Below are positions 24,369-38,400 of a stretch of DNA of 64,000 nt, piece after piece. The notes below the pieces were generated by a model, which did not search any database, had not been told where the DNA came from, and worked only from the letters and a program-made list of their open reading frames with translations. Numbering within the stretch: position 1 is the stretch's first letter; each line of letters begins with the position of its first letter. Source of the DNA: Corylus avellana (Eukaryota > Streptophyta > Magnoliopsida > Fagales > Betulaceae); the NCBI RefSeq assembly GCF_901000735.1, contig NC_081541.1, positions 43,704,767 to 43,768,766 on the forward strand, written 5' to 3'. Both the position numbers and the translations under genes were made by a program.

Positions 24369-24656
24369 CAAAATTAATAAAACAGAAATTTCACTGATAT
24401 TCTGTATTAAGATATTATTCTTGTATTGCATTTTCTTTCACAATTTTGTCTAATTAACTGTGAAGACTATGCTTGATTGCAAGTAGGATCCAACATTCAA
24501 AGTTTTTTGTTTTGTTTTGTTTTTATAATTTGTTTTTGTTTTTTTTTTTGTTTTGTTTTTTTTGTTCTTTTTGTTTTGTTTTGTTTTGTTTTTTTTTTTA
24601 AAAAATTATACAAATACTAAGCCCCTGACATATATGGCTCAAATTTGGATCAACAT
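24234..24656. repeat. Repeat B, second copy
   Basis: Second copy of 21078-21402, longer because of a (TA) run at 24337-24364 and a TTTTG-rich tract at 24504-24600. Its right edge lies about 20 bases from the broken CFAP20 copy. Confidence 0.8.
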
Positions 24657-24677
24657 TCCATTTTTTGTTTTTGTCAA

Positions 24678-25307
24678 AAACACTTTCCGTTCTGGATTTT
24701 TGTCCATCTTATACAGCCTTGGGTATGTTGTTTTATTATTTCTTTATTTGAATTCATACTACAATTTTCATACTGAAGCACTGCCTTTGTTTGATATTAT
24801 AGAAGCAAACCTTTGCAGATATGGGATAAGGAAGGTGAGTGGGTTTTCTAGGTGCTGGTGTATTATATTTAGAGCTTTTTTACGGGTTGCAAGTTGCTAG
24901 CAAACAATATGGTATAAGATGTAGCTTTGTTTGATATATTTCCTTGTATCAATCCGAATGCATCATTGTATCTGTCTGCATTGTAGTTTCTTTGAAAACT
25001 TTTTTGTATGATATTTGTCTGAAGAATGTTATTTTCTTGTGTATCTTAATGAGTTTGATGTGGTATTTCGAGTTTTATGTTTTCTATGAAGTTCTCTGCT
25101 CGGGAGGTCCCTTTTTTGAGTCCTTGGAACACTTGTCATCTGCAGCTTGGCCCTCTTTTTTCAAGTTTAATATTATAAAATTGTACCATTCGTGTCACGC
25201 TTTTGCAGTTGTCAATGGCCATGTAAAGCGACCACAGGATGAAGACATTCAATCCAACGTCCTTGAAATAGTTGGATCAAATATTCAGTCCACATACATT
25301 ACTTGCC
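24678..25307 (+). pseudogene. Broken duplicate of CFAP20 (exons 1-3, truncated both ends)
   Basis: Matches the intact gene from inside exon 1 to mid exon 3, introns included. Exon 1 equivalent 24678-24722 lacks the ATG; exon 2 equivalent is 24803-24834; exon 3 equivalent 25209-25307 breaks at the ACTTGCC of YITCP. There the sequence jumps to what corresponds to 19556 in the intact unit, deleting the rest of exon 3, exons 4-5 and part of the 3' flank. A shared GCC spans the break. It lacks the LINE present in intron 2 of the intact gene. It cannot encode CFAP20. Confidence 0.92.
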
Positions 25308-26434
25308 AGTTTTGGTGAGCCTTGCTCGATTGGATTTGGGCGACTTGAAAACTTTGCCAGAGGAAAGTGAGATGCTTGTTTGCTCTATATTCAGAACTCT
25401 TTGACTGTTCATCAGAAGTTTAGCAGTGTACTTGGACAGCCACGGAATGTTTTGATCACGTTGATGGGCATTTCGGGAAATTTTAAGGCGCGTGTACTCA
25501 TCAAAGAGCTATAACTATAAGCATGTAGTTTGGCTTGTTCATTATAGATCTCTTGTAAAAAAATAAACAGTAGAGATGGGATGATTGGGAAAGGCAATTT
25601 TAACTATTTATTTTTTCACTGGAGGCAAGAAACTCAGTTGTCAATTAAATCAAATGAAGTTTTAATTTGAACTCGGAAGATAAAAGCAGGTGGCAATTAA
25701 TTGCTGGTCAATCTGAACAAGATCCTACTCCTACTGTTCGATACAAAATTTGGGTACCATGTCAAGACAAATTAGAGCAGTGCCCTAGCAGAGATTTCAT
25801 GGTGCATTACACCAAGCCCCAAGGGAAGCTACAAAAGATTAGAGTACATAATGGTATACCTTTTCTCCAGATATCCTCCAAACCGTCTGGGATATTGCTC
25901 TGGCCTCTGGATGTTTGTTTCCCTGGAGTGAAAACAGCTGGTTCTGTAGTTTTGGAATACTGCAGATCCCAAGTACTCAATACCAATCGTCGCATATAGG
26001 CATACCGTATAGGTGTATAGGATACATAAAATAAAGCAGGTCAGAAGAATTGTCTGAAATGATTAACTCCTGAAGATGAATGTCTCTCACTACAGGGGCT
26101 GAAATCAAATATTTTCAAGTTGCCTTTTGTCCAAAACCCATGCATGATACCAAGTTTCCAGATACATTGCACTTCTGCTCGGATTGAGGCTGTCATTCAG
26201 CCCTGAGATGGAGCGGAATTCCAAAAGAAGCGCTTGGTACTGAAATCAGCTCCTACAGGCTGGGAATACTTGCATTAGATGCAAAACAATGTTGGGGGCA
26301 TAGATTACTCAATGTGCCCTGCCATTTTTGTGGCGTCAGAAAAATACAATACTCACTAGCTTCTAAATTATAGATTTAACACTTGACTAGCATTTTGTTA
26401 TGTGCAACCAAGAACCTCCATCAGCTCTAGCATA
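25308..26434. other. Inter-gene stretch between CFAP20 remnant and THO1 3' end
   Basis: 25308-25380 and 26045-26434 match the flank at 19556-19990. The middle 660 bases (about 25380-26045) are missing from the other copy. A 110-codon frame at 25667-25999 lies in that middle part; I do not recognise it and it has no promoter or splice context. Confidence 0.6.
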
Positions 26435-29400
26435 TCAGCTAACAGCATCTAAATCAACTTCTGCATCAGTCTCTCCATCTATCATTCCGGCTTCAACCTC
26501 AGCATCAGCTTCTAACTGACCTGCCTCTTGAGCAACATCAGTGTCGGAGCTTTGCTTCTGATGTTCATCCGGTGTTGGAGTGCCACCTTGGGATATATTG
26601 CCAGTTGCCGTGGCATCAACATCCATTTGTGCTGCTGAGGATTCAAAATCAGCTCTGATTCCTTCGCCATCAACTTCACTTGCAGGTGTAGCAATCTTCA
26701 CCCCAAAAAAAAGGAAGAGATTATTTCGGAAGAAAAACTAGAATAATGCAAAAGGTGGTTCATCCAAGAGAGTTTTATAGGAATATTTCACACTGAATCA
26801 TGAGCATAAAGGATCAAACTAGACCAAATCTGAAGATCACTGGCCATCTTATGTTTCCCAACATCTAAAATTTCTGCAGTTGTCTCTAGTCTACAAATAC
26901 ACAGTATAAAATGCTCAAAGAGAATTTCCATTCTTTGCTTCTAATTTGAGCATCTAAAATATTTTATTGCAATCTATTTTATTTTTGAGTTGATAACAAT
27001 ATCCACATCAATATCTCTATATTTATTCTTGGATTCGATGTAGTTATCTCTGCCCAGCGCGCCCCCCACACCCCCCCCCCCTTCCCTGTTTTCCTTTCTC
27101 AAAACCAGAATCCCATAAACCCATCCTCTATGCTTCATATAATCATCTTAAAACTTTTTTTTGCATTTTACAAGTCACTTCGATATTTGGCAAGCAAAAT
27201 GCTTCACCTTACAGCTCGCCTTTAAAATCTAGGCACGCCTAAGCCTTAATTCATATCAATTTCATGATCCAATATTTACTGAAATAGTGATCCCAGCAGA
27301 AAACAAAATACTGCAAAGGTAACTATTATGAAAGACACCTGATTTTCCTCAACTTGTGGTGCAGCACCCTTTGTGTCATCCTTCTTAGCACGCTTAGACT
27401 TGTCATTTGGTTTTGCTTGGTATTTGGACCGAACATCAGGTGGCAAAAGTTCTAGCGGCACAACCCCTTCTATACCATGATCGGTGAACTGCAACCAAAT
27501 TTGCACGACATAATTTTTTAAGCGATTGTTTAACCACATAAAAGTTAAGAATGTGTTAATTGTAAAATTGAACATACTCTAGAAAATCCATCCAAGTCCT
27601 GACGAGCAGAAAATCGAAGACCCTTCCAACAATAAACCTGCAGAAGAAAATGATAAACCATTCAGAACAAAATACACTTAAATATTAAGTTGAAGACCGA
27701 TGGTCAACACAAAATACACTTAAAATTTAAAATGCATGTTCCACGGCATACATCCAAACAAATGGCAAAGTCTTTGAAAGGATTCATTACTTTGATTAGC
27801 AGATCATATTAAATTCATTGTTATTAATAGTAGAAACATACATAACACGTCCGAGTGCAGGACCATCTTCAGAGTAACATCAAACTAAATTAAATGTGAA
27901 TTTCTAAAAAATAAAACTTACCCGACTATTTTTGTGGTGATATTCAGCTTCTATTCCAGCTGATGCGTCCATCTGAAATTCCAAGAAGAAATGACTTAAT
28001 TCTGATACTTGACAGATGAAATTGAGGCTCAAATACAAAGAAGAAACATTCATGATAACATAGTGATATGAAAGGGACAAAAATTATCTGTAATTTGAAC
28101 TTCATGAGGCAAGGGTGCTTACATCTTCAGCCAAAGGTTTCCAGTATTCCATGATGGCAGGAGTTCGGACACGTTGAGGATCGGTCAAAGCATTCTGGAC
28201 ATGTTAATAAGCCCTTAAGCATAAAAAAAATAGCCCAAAAGTGTTTAACTAATGCTATGACATAAAGTACATTGACATCAAACAAAATATATCATCCTTT
28301 AATTTGGGAGGAAGAGTGGCCCTCTACAACCAAAGAGGTCATTGAGAGAGTGATCGGAGAGAGGATCCCTACTTAAAAAGATTAACATTGGGACTTTTTT
28401 TTCGTTTGGTCTTTTTGCGAGAAGGAAATCCTATTGAAAGAAGAAAAAAAACAGAGCCTCAGTACATGGTGGTATCCAAAGACCCTAATCATTGCAAGCG
28501 ATATTAACGCCTAAATTGGAAACCTTCTAAAAAGTCACAAAAGAGTTTCAAAACTTGGATGAAGCAAAAGCCTAGAGAAGAATGTTTAAAAGTTCAGTGA
28601 TGAAAACTTCCACGGAAATCACTGCACATGTCATAAATACTCCATCATGGTCCCCCATAGTATAGCCTAGTAATAACCACTTTCCAATGGTAATTGTCAA
28701 AATATGACAACAAAAGGTGATTACTGAATGATTAAATCACTACAATCAACATATTGCTAGAGATTAACTTGTAGGTTGCTACAGCACAACATATGGATGG
28801 TTTTGAAGTATGCTTGCACAAAGAGTTTTTTAAGGTTCGTTTGTTGCCTACTAAAAACTAACAGAATTATTCAGTAAAAGAATACAAACCGGATTCTGAT
28901 CCGCCCATTTCCACAACTGAGAGAGTTCTTTATTTCCCAGTCTCCACCTTGGTCTACTGCATCATTACAAGTACTCAATTTATAAGTAAATCTAGATTGA
29001 CCGTTAAACATATCCACCATTTAAAATATAAATTACAACATTTGAATGACTAAGAACAAAATAAAGGCCACAGAAAAGTTAGGAATTTCTTAATTTTGAA
29101 TTTAAGCATGAGGTACAAGAACAAAATAATGGCATGCAGCAAAAACATAATGGTTGGATTGGTTTGTACTAAACAGTAATATAAGTGGACAGAAAACCCT
29201 AGGAAACCATTCTCTCAAGAGCCAAATCAACACTCACATTGGTGGAGATAACAATAAGTTAATAACTAAAGCCCACAGCCAAAGCCTTCTACACGGTGCC
29301 AAACCAGAATACTAGTTGGACAAGAAATGGCAACTTCTACTCCCACAACAAAACCCCCTGAAAAGCTTCTTTAATAATCACTCCATAAAAAATAAAAAGA

Positions 29401-32400
29401 AGAGAAATTCTAACAAAGTATATAGACAAGATGTCAATTCTGTTGTTTAAGAATAATCAACAGTACAGAACTTGTGGACAATTAACAAGCTTTTCCATTT
29501 TTTCTTTGCAACCTTGGAAGTCATCATCACAACAATACATTTAGCTTCCCCAAAAAGAAATAAAAGACTTTTTAGTTTTTTTTTTTTAAAAAAAAAAACA
29601 AAGAGATTTTTAATAAGTCGTTTTTCAATTGGTATATTAACTAAATCCATATCCAATTTACTAATATATTTCCAATATTCTGCTTGAACAACATGGATAT
29701 AGAGACCAATATCTTACCCTTGGTCATTCAAAACATAGTAAATATAGTTAACCTTTCTGTTTGTACTGCCATATTAAAATATAAGGATGGCCTTCTATGT
29801 CGTAAATTAAACGCCTCATGAAGTACACAAATAGCCATGAAGGATTTGCAACAAAGAATTTTCGACTCTACAGAAAGTTGACTAAGAGATCTCAAAGGCC
29901 CCAAAGTAACACTAGAAAGTCTCCTAATCAAATTCTTTGATCCTTTCGCCCACATGTGACAAGAGAATCCATGCATTGGCATAATCTGCAGCAGTAGACA
30001 CAGCATAACAACATCTCAGACAAGGTTTTGGGCACCCCATCCATGTTGCATTTAGTTTTCTTTTGAAGTTACTTGACAGTCCAAAATAAAGAATATTAAT
30101 CCCAGACTGTTGACCCTTTGTTTACCAAAGAATATATTAGATGGAGAAAATACAAGTTTCCTTAACCATCCTAAGTATTCATATTCTCCTCTCCTAAAAT
30201 ACCTAATACCCTAAGATATTTGCCAAAGTTGTAATATTCTCAAATACCTCAAATCTTGCCAAAACAAATTAAATCTTCGAAATCTTCCTAAATCTATCAG
30301 AGCTATGCGCTGTATTTATCTACAATATAACGTACAACCTTATGGTCCTTGAATAGATCAGAAACAATCAAACAAATAGAAATTACATGCTCATATTAAA
30401 GATAACCTGTACACCTTCATTACCTGTGGATTTAAAATTCAGAATTAATTTAAAATTTAGCAATCAACAAAGTAAAAAGCATGAAAACAATATTTGAAAA
30501 AGTTGAGATATCAGTGTTTTCAGCTGATTGATTCCACTACCGATGTGAAGGACCCTCCACAAAACCTCCTGCTGTCTCATAGACTCATACTGACTATTGG
30601 GGTAAGGAAACATGGATTAAAAAGAAATTATTGATGTTCCTCTCTATCCTTCTAAGTATTTCTCTTATAAAAAAATCAAATTCTAACAGCATCTATTATC
30701 ATTGAAAAAATAAAGCAATAAAGAACCAGAGACAATCACTCACATACCGTTTTTTAGTTCCATCTTGTACTGTTTTCTTCTCTAATGGTTGCTTTTCAAA
30801 TGGTGGGCAACCATCGCGTTTCCACCACACCTAAGTGCAAAGAGATTTGACACAAATTAAGCTAGACAGCAACCATTGTGATTTCCATAGAATATTTTAA
30901 AAGAAAGACACACACAGATTAAAAAGCACACTCACCCAATTCTTCTCACGTTCTAATATATGCTCAATTTTACGAAGAAAATCCTTCCCTTTAGGTGGAG
31001 TCATTTCAAGCAGTTTTTTCACACGCTCCTCGCATGATTTTATTTCCTCTTTCTGGAATCAACAAGAGAACATCATTAAAAAAATTAAAGTATTATAAAT
31101 ACATATTTACACATCTCAACATGTCTTCAGTAATATACAATTCTGAAGTATACATGCTGAAGTACTACACAAATCAGGACGTTGATGTACAAAAACAGTA
31201 GAACTTATCACCCATTTTTCAACCATCCCCATATAGCGAATGAGTGAATCTATCATTGAATTTTTGTGAGACCCATTATAGCTATTCCGTTGTTTGCTCT
31301 CCTTATTATTCTCTCCCTTTACATTTTTTAGGTTAGCAAGATAGTTTTCTGCCCTAGCGGCGGCGCTGTTTAGGCGCTGTGCGCTAGGCTCTGGTCAGCC
31401 GCTATGGAACGGCGCTTCTCCATAAAAGCAAAATCCTTTTGCCTGTCAGCGAAGGAAGGGTGTCCTGATCTTCGGTTGGAGGAAAAGAGAAAAGGGTTCG
31501 TAGGGGTAATTTTCGTGAGCCAACCTTGTGCTTCATGGTTGGTGGATATGGTCGAGGAGAAGAGTCAATCTCTATTGAAGGTTGATATTGCCAAGTCATA
31601 CCGTGAGGGCAACAAGGCTTTGATGGTGCATGGGGGTGTTAATAAGGCAGGTAGTTTCCTGGAGGTGGCCGTCTTTGCTGAGGGAGGTCGTAAAGGAATC
31701 ATTTGGCTACCTGCGGGCTGAGGAGGGAGGGGATGGCGTCGGTTTGCAAATGAATTGCGGAGGTTGTTGGGTCCAACAGCCTCTACGCACCATGTTCCGG
31801 GGACGCAGCTCAAGCTTGGTTTGGGAGAATCCATCTCTAGATGTCACCCTGGGGACTCCTTTGCGGAGGTTCTTCGACTGGCAGCTGGTTCTGAGGAGCC
31901 TTCCATTGGGAGGAGGGTTAGATCTTCGCAACTCATTGATCTCTTCCCGGTGAAGGACTCTTTCGAGCCCGGGTACGGTGAGTATGAGTCGCGGGTGATG
32001 GTGGACTGGTTGGAGTTGGAGTTGCCGGATCCTGCTAATCTGGCTACATGTTTTACCCCGACAGCGGATCATACGAAGAAGAAGAAGAAGAATAAGACGT
32101 TACTAGGTCTTTTACGTTCTGTTTTGGGCCGGGTCCTAGCTGGGTTAGTTAAAGGACTTTTAGTTGGGTTGGGTGTTCGCGAGTTTGGGTCTTTCCTTAA
32201 GCCCAAACATGCTGGGTATTTCAAGACAGCTTGGCGCAGGGGTTTGAAGCGTCGTGTTAAGTATTTGCCCAAATCGCAACAATGTGGTTCTGCCTCGCCG
32301 GGAGAGATGGATGTTCCGGCCGATCGTAGGGAGGCGTGCGTATCTGAGGTATTTGCGCCGGTCGCCGGTGGTATCGCCGGGGTTTCTAGTGATGATTCCG

Positions 32401-35400
32401 AGCTTGCGTTGGTGGGCTGTCGTTGGCGGAGGTGCATCCGGAGTCTCAACTGGTTTGTGCGGTGGGGTCTGTGTCTCTTGGAACGGCGACGGTCCCTGTT
32501 TTTCCGACGAAGGCTGCTCTGTTGCCGAAGAATACCCAGAACTGGTTGTTGACTCCGGTGAGTACCCATGTCTCTCCTTTGTCTCCGGTGGTGGTCTCTG
32601 CTCCTCCGGTGGTGGTCTCTGCTCCTCCGGTGGGAGCTGGTGCTGTTCCGGCGAAGGAGTTTGAACCCGTTAAGACTGCTCCGGCGAAAGGGTTGCTACG
32701 TCGGGGGTTTTTAGGGTCTAGAAATGTTTCCTCTTCCTCTCTGCCTGGGATGAAGGAGGCTTCATTGTCGGTAAAGGGCTCTAAGGTTGTAGTCGAAGAT
32801 TCACTGACTTGTTCTATTTCGGGAAAGCATGCGGCTGAGCTGGGTTCGAGATTAAGCGAACCTTTTCCTCGAATGTTGGAGAGTGGTGCTCCGATTTATT
32901 CCTCTGTTTCCAAATCTCAAATAGGGTATGCCCGGAGGGTGAAGGAGAATCTTGCCAAGCAGTTGTAGAAGAACAAGGAGCTGTTTGCCGACGTTGTAGC
33001 GGAACCCTCCGAGAAGGGGGTGGGGAACTATTCGGAGGAGGTTATAGATGCGGAGAATTTCGCCTCCAGTGTGGGACTGTCTAATGGTGAAGGAGGTGAT
33101 GAGAAGAGTCTTTTGAATCTCTTTTCGAATATTGAAGAGGTGCGGGAGCCCTTTACCTCTAAGGCAAAAGGGAAGCGGGAAATCAATAATTTAGAATGCT
33201 CCATCAACTATGAGGTTAGAGAGAGACTTTCTCCGAAGCGGTACTATCGCCGTCGGGGTTGTGTTGGAACCAAAAATGCATTCTCCTTTCCTCCAGAGGT
33301 GCATTAGGGTTCTGGTATTTTTTTAGGGCTGGTGGTGGGTTTGTGGGCTTCAGTGTTTGGGTTTTTTGGGTTCTTGCTTTGGTTTTTTCGTTTGGTGGTG
33401 GTTATAGTTGGGTCGGGTTTCTTTGGGGTCTGTTTTTTGGGTTTTTTTGGGCTACCTATGTATACTCTCTTGTGTACTTAGAGGTGCATTGCGCTTTTTT
33501 TTGTTATATACAATTTACTTATCAAAAAAAAAAACTTATCACCCATTAGTACGAAGATTCCATTGTTTACTAATGAATTTGATAAGAAGAAGACAAAGAT
33601 ATGAAAGAGCACTGACCATGCTTTCAGATGGCAAATCTTTCTCGTTCTTCCCTGGGGCCTACAAGAAAATAGGAGCTGCTAAATTATATATTACATCGAT
33701 ACCAAAATACAGAAGCACAGAATTTAAATTAAAACCTTCAGATTATCATTACCCTCAGATAATCAAACAATATGAGGCACTGCACAAGAACATGGCGTCG
33801 AAAACTTGGATCCTTCAACTGTGGCCCAAAAAATATTTAAATGAATATATGCCTTTTAAATCAAGATTCAAGCTATTATTCAATTCTTACATGAATCATT
33901 ATTTCTAGTCACTGCTTACCTCTAAACCCATCAGTTTACTGCTTGTAAGATATTTTATGCTGAAATTTGATGCCTCTTCCTCCAAGTTATTAGCATCCCC
34001 TTCTTCATCACTTAATGGTTGAGCTTCAAAGGTATTCAAGACAATCTATACATTTCAAAATCCAGGGAAAAAATTGAGGTAAATAGTGAAATAGGAAAAA
34101 CCAAAAAAAAAAAAAAACCAAGACGAAGTATATCAGATAACCTATCGACAGATGAAAGGTTTACCATTAAGCTGGATGTAAATTTCTGCCATTTAGCAGT
34201 AGTAGGAGTTAGAGAAGCAGGGTTGCAAAAGTATTCCTGAAAACCCATGCAGACAATCATCAGCAAATTCAGCTTATATATGAAAACATCACATATATCA
34301 TCTACCTAAGCTGTCCAACTGAAACAATTTTCAATTAAGGCTATGAACCTCCATGCAACACAGATTATTTTGGTTAGTGGAAATCATACAAGCAGATTCA
34401 CAGCTCTGACATATGGATCCATGAATATAATGTGCAGCTGGAAGTCATCATAAAATTGATGGAGCAAAAGGTTCCCAACATTATTTTACTTTATAATTAT
34501 TCACAAACTACAAAAAAGCTCAGCTCATCACAATCAAGTTGAACAGCACCAATAGTTTGGGAAATTCGTGGAATGTTTTGAGTTTTCAATTCAGTTACAT
34601 ATGGAAATCAATCCAGAGCTGGAAATAATATTGAACATTCACTGAATTCAAGAGCATTGCATGCATGGGTCAGACATTTGTTTTACAAAGTTAGTTCATC
34701 CATCATAGAGTGTATTAAGTGGGAATATGCAATGGTTGAACAATCCCCTATCTCCTTCTCTTTCTTTCAAGCCAAGCAGTAACAGAAACAAAGAAATAGG
34801 AAAGGAGAATGATTTTGAAGATCTAAAGATTTACATTGCCATTTCAATAGAGGCAGGTCTACTAGCCTCAGTTACTCAAGTTGAACTTACATTTAACCTA
34901 ACTGTACCTTGTGTTAAGTCAATCTTACTAAGAAATTGTAATTGGCCAAGGATGTTACTCCTAATCAATCGTCTCAACAAAAATTGTTACCACTAATCTA
35001 ACCAGCTTCTGTTTCCCCCAATAGAATAAGTTCAAAACATATATTCATCCATATATGTCTAGTAAGCCTTTCCAATCTTGCAGATTGACAGCCAAACCCC
35101 AGATTGAAATCTTACAATATATGTTCACAAAGTTTCATCATGAATGCGGAATTTCCTTTTCCATTTTTTTTGCAAGTAATATTCATCATCAATAGAAAAT
35201 TTCTAGAAGCTACTACCAAATGCACATTAAGATTCACTTGCACGAAAAAAAAGTGCACACAAACACCTCTCCCCCACCACTCGAACAATTTTGCAAGGAA
35301 AAAACAAAGAATTACAAAATCCTCCACATTCTATTATGCATGTAACCACATAGGTTTCTTTCCTTATCCTTCGGGCATCTTATGCAAATTCAATTATACT

Positions 35401-38400
35401 TATAGAATCACCTAAGTACAAACTTTATTTCCTTATTCTTCTGCTCACAAAGCCCCAAAAACTCTGCAGTCCAAGAAGAAACCCCCAGGGAGAAAGTATC
35501 AATGTCCTGTGAACAACCAAGTATTTAGCACTTTTAAATTATGTCCACTTTACGCACAACATGACCAAATAAGACTGCTTCTATCAATTTACATCTCAAC
35601 TTCACCAACTCCAAACACCAATCTAACCCACTTTACTCCAAACATCCTAAAGGTCAAATTCCACAAGTCTCGCAATATCATAGTGAAAAAGGAGGTGATC
35701 AGAAGTTTCCCCCACTCTTTTTGAACATACAACACCAATCTATCACTATGATGTGCAGCTCCCAGAGATTATCCATCGTAAGAATTTTTCTAAAGATGTT
35801 GTCCACGTGAAGAAAGCTACCCTCAAAGTAGCCTTGGACCTCTGGAGGCTCTTCCAAGGGAAAGAATAGTCAACATTGGAGAGGAGAACTTTGAAAGAAG
35901 TTCTAACCTCAAAAGATTGTCTTTTGGAAGGAACCCAACAACATTTATCTTCATCTCGCTGACTCCTAACAGAATATAGAGCATTGAGAAGGAAGATGCA
36001 GTATCCACCTCCCAATCATGCACCAATTTGCTAAAGCCACATCCCAATGCACCTCGTCATTGTGAGTAAACATGTGATCAGCCACCAAAGCATCCCTATT
36101 CCTTGCAATGCAAAAAAGCTCCAAAAGGATTTCTTTTTAGAGGACGATCCCCACACCAAGTGTCGTGCCAAAACCAGGTCTGAAAGCCATCACCCACCAC
36201 AATAGTAACAAAACTAGAGAAGGCACCTCATCCCCTCCTAATATGCTTCCATAGACTCGTCCCATAAGGCCCAGTAACAGCTTTAGAGCACCATCCGCCC
36301 ACCAGACTTCCATAATTTTCAGTCGCAAGATATTATTAATTAGCTACTTGTACTTTAAGTTCATGATTTGTTATCACAAAAGAGTAGTTCTGGCATTATT
36401 TTATATGCACTAGGTACAAAGACTCTTCTCAATAGCATGGCAGCAAGATACGTGGGAGAAATGACTTTTCTTTAACTAAATAATCATGCTTCCAAAAGAG
36501 AAAGTTCACCTGTAAACTCCAAAAAGTCTTATAAAAGTTGAAATCAATAGAAAGGCCTGAAAAAACAAGGAAACTGATTAGTGTATAAGCACAAGGAAGA
36601 ACCCTGTACACAGTAAATACAAACCAGGAATAGATTGACACTGTTTAGCACGGATGTACCATCAGGAGGGTCTTTCTCATATTTTGTTTCATTTGATGTG
36701 TTGAAAACTCCTTTTATATTCACAGCTGCAAGAATTAAATGAAATCAGCAAACTCCCAAGAATTAAATGAAATCAGCAAACTAACATGAATACGGCAGAA
36801 AAAGTAAAAAAGCAATCAAAATAAACGAGAAAATCAGGGTTGACTACAAGTACCTGAGCGTTCAGACAATGGAAAAAAATGTGCCAAAAACATGAGAATT
36901 CTTCCACAAAACACCACATCATTCGCCTACAAATGTAAATACAAAAACATTAAAAAGAAAGGTCAGATCCACAATTACATTTCTCAATTGAAGTTCCTTT
37001 CTAATATGAAGATAAATATAACAATCCTGATTCTTGAATGACAATAGTGTTAAAAGATTTGGCTGTCAGTAATATAATTAAAATAATAATAAGATATCAG
37101 CTGTGCTTTTTAGTTCAAAAAAAATGTCAAAGTGACTAGAATTACATATTCTTGTTGTTAAACATGTCCCTCTTGTCAACAGAAGCACAAATATTACGGC
37201 TTTTGCTTGGTTGGTGACATAGTTCATATAATCAACTTGCTTCAAAATAGGTTAAAAAGATGCTCCCCTTGTATATGTGTGAAAGGTCTAACAAGTAGCA
37301 AGACAGTAAACTACCTTCCACCCATCACTCCGCATCTTCCACATGCATGGTAAGGAGAAGCTGAACATTGATGACTGCTCTTCAAGAAATCTACACAACT
37401 GGAATCTAGATACCAGAGACCACCTTTAATGTATTGTGGTCTCTCCTGTTGGCTTTGGAGATTGTTTTAAGGCCAAGGTTCTAAGTCCAACTTAGGAATA
37501 GATCTGGACATTGGGAAACTCCAGAGTGAAACCATCATCCTTATTTAAACACTCTTTTCTTCTTTCCTTCAAAACTTCAAACGAAGTTTTTTAACTGGAA
37601 ATCACTTATTCTGTGGTGCAAATGCAACAGTGATATAGAATGTAAATAAAATAGAGAGGGTTTGAATGAAATTGGCAGAGATGATGGTGGCGGTGTCGCC
37701 ATGTCAGTTGTACCAATAATTCGCTATTGTGACAGATAGTAACAGCCATTTCATCCGACATGCATATATTTTATTTTCCAATAGATTTACATATTTCATA
37801 ATGGAATTTTTTTGATGCAGTGAGTAAAAGCTCTGGTTGATTGCTGTTAAAGAATTCTTGTTTAGGCAGTTCATATCTACATCAAGAATTCAAGTATTGT
37901 ATATGTCATTTGGCAATCTCAGATGTGTTCATATATCTGTTGGCTAAAAGGAGGCACAACCTTGGGAAACCTAGACTCATTGCGAGCCTTTCCTTTTCTG
38001 ATCTTTGGATGGGGGCGCACGTTGGAAATATGATAATATATGTTGAAATCACACTATCATGGGGAATACTAATCTACATCGCATCAATTCCTATGAAACG
38101 GTAAATTGATTCATATTAATTCAAAAAGGGGTGAGACACTGTTCATCATTGCAAACTACAACACTACATGTGCATCAATAGAATGATATTCAAACACATT
38201 ACAATATCAGCACAAATCTCGATATAAAAAAAAAAAAAAAAACAAAATAATTAAAAAAAAATGGTGAAGAAAAAAGGCAAACAACAAGAATGATGGCCCT
38301 CTATATAAACCTTTGATAGACGACGAAGAAGTTGATTGCACGTTCTCAGCATCACAAGTTTCCCACGAGCGAAAAGCTCTTGCTGTTTGTAATGCAGCCA

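Noticed and set aside
24553..25318. Two plus-strand frames that look like a small secreted protein gene
   Set aside because: They are intron and exon read-through of the broken CFAP20 copy; the same frames exist at 16700-16990 in the intact gene's introns.
25667..25999. 110-codon plus-strand frame between the CFAP20 remnant and THO1
   Set aside because: No recognised domain, no splice or promoter context; lies in an unmatched 660-base block. Kept only as a note in the region entry.
37841..38104. 87-codon plus-strand frame within a THO1 intron
   Set aside because: Antisense in an intron, no family resemblance, AT-rich random composition.
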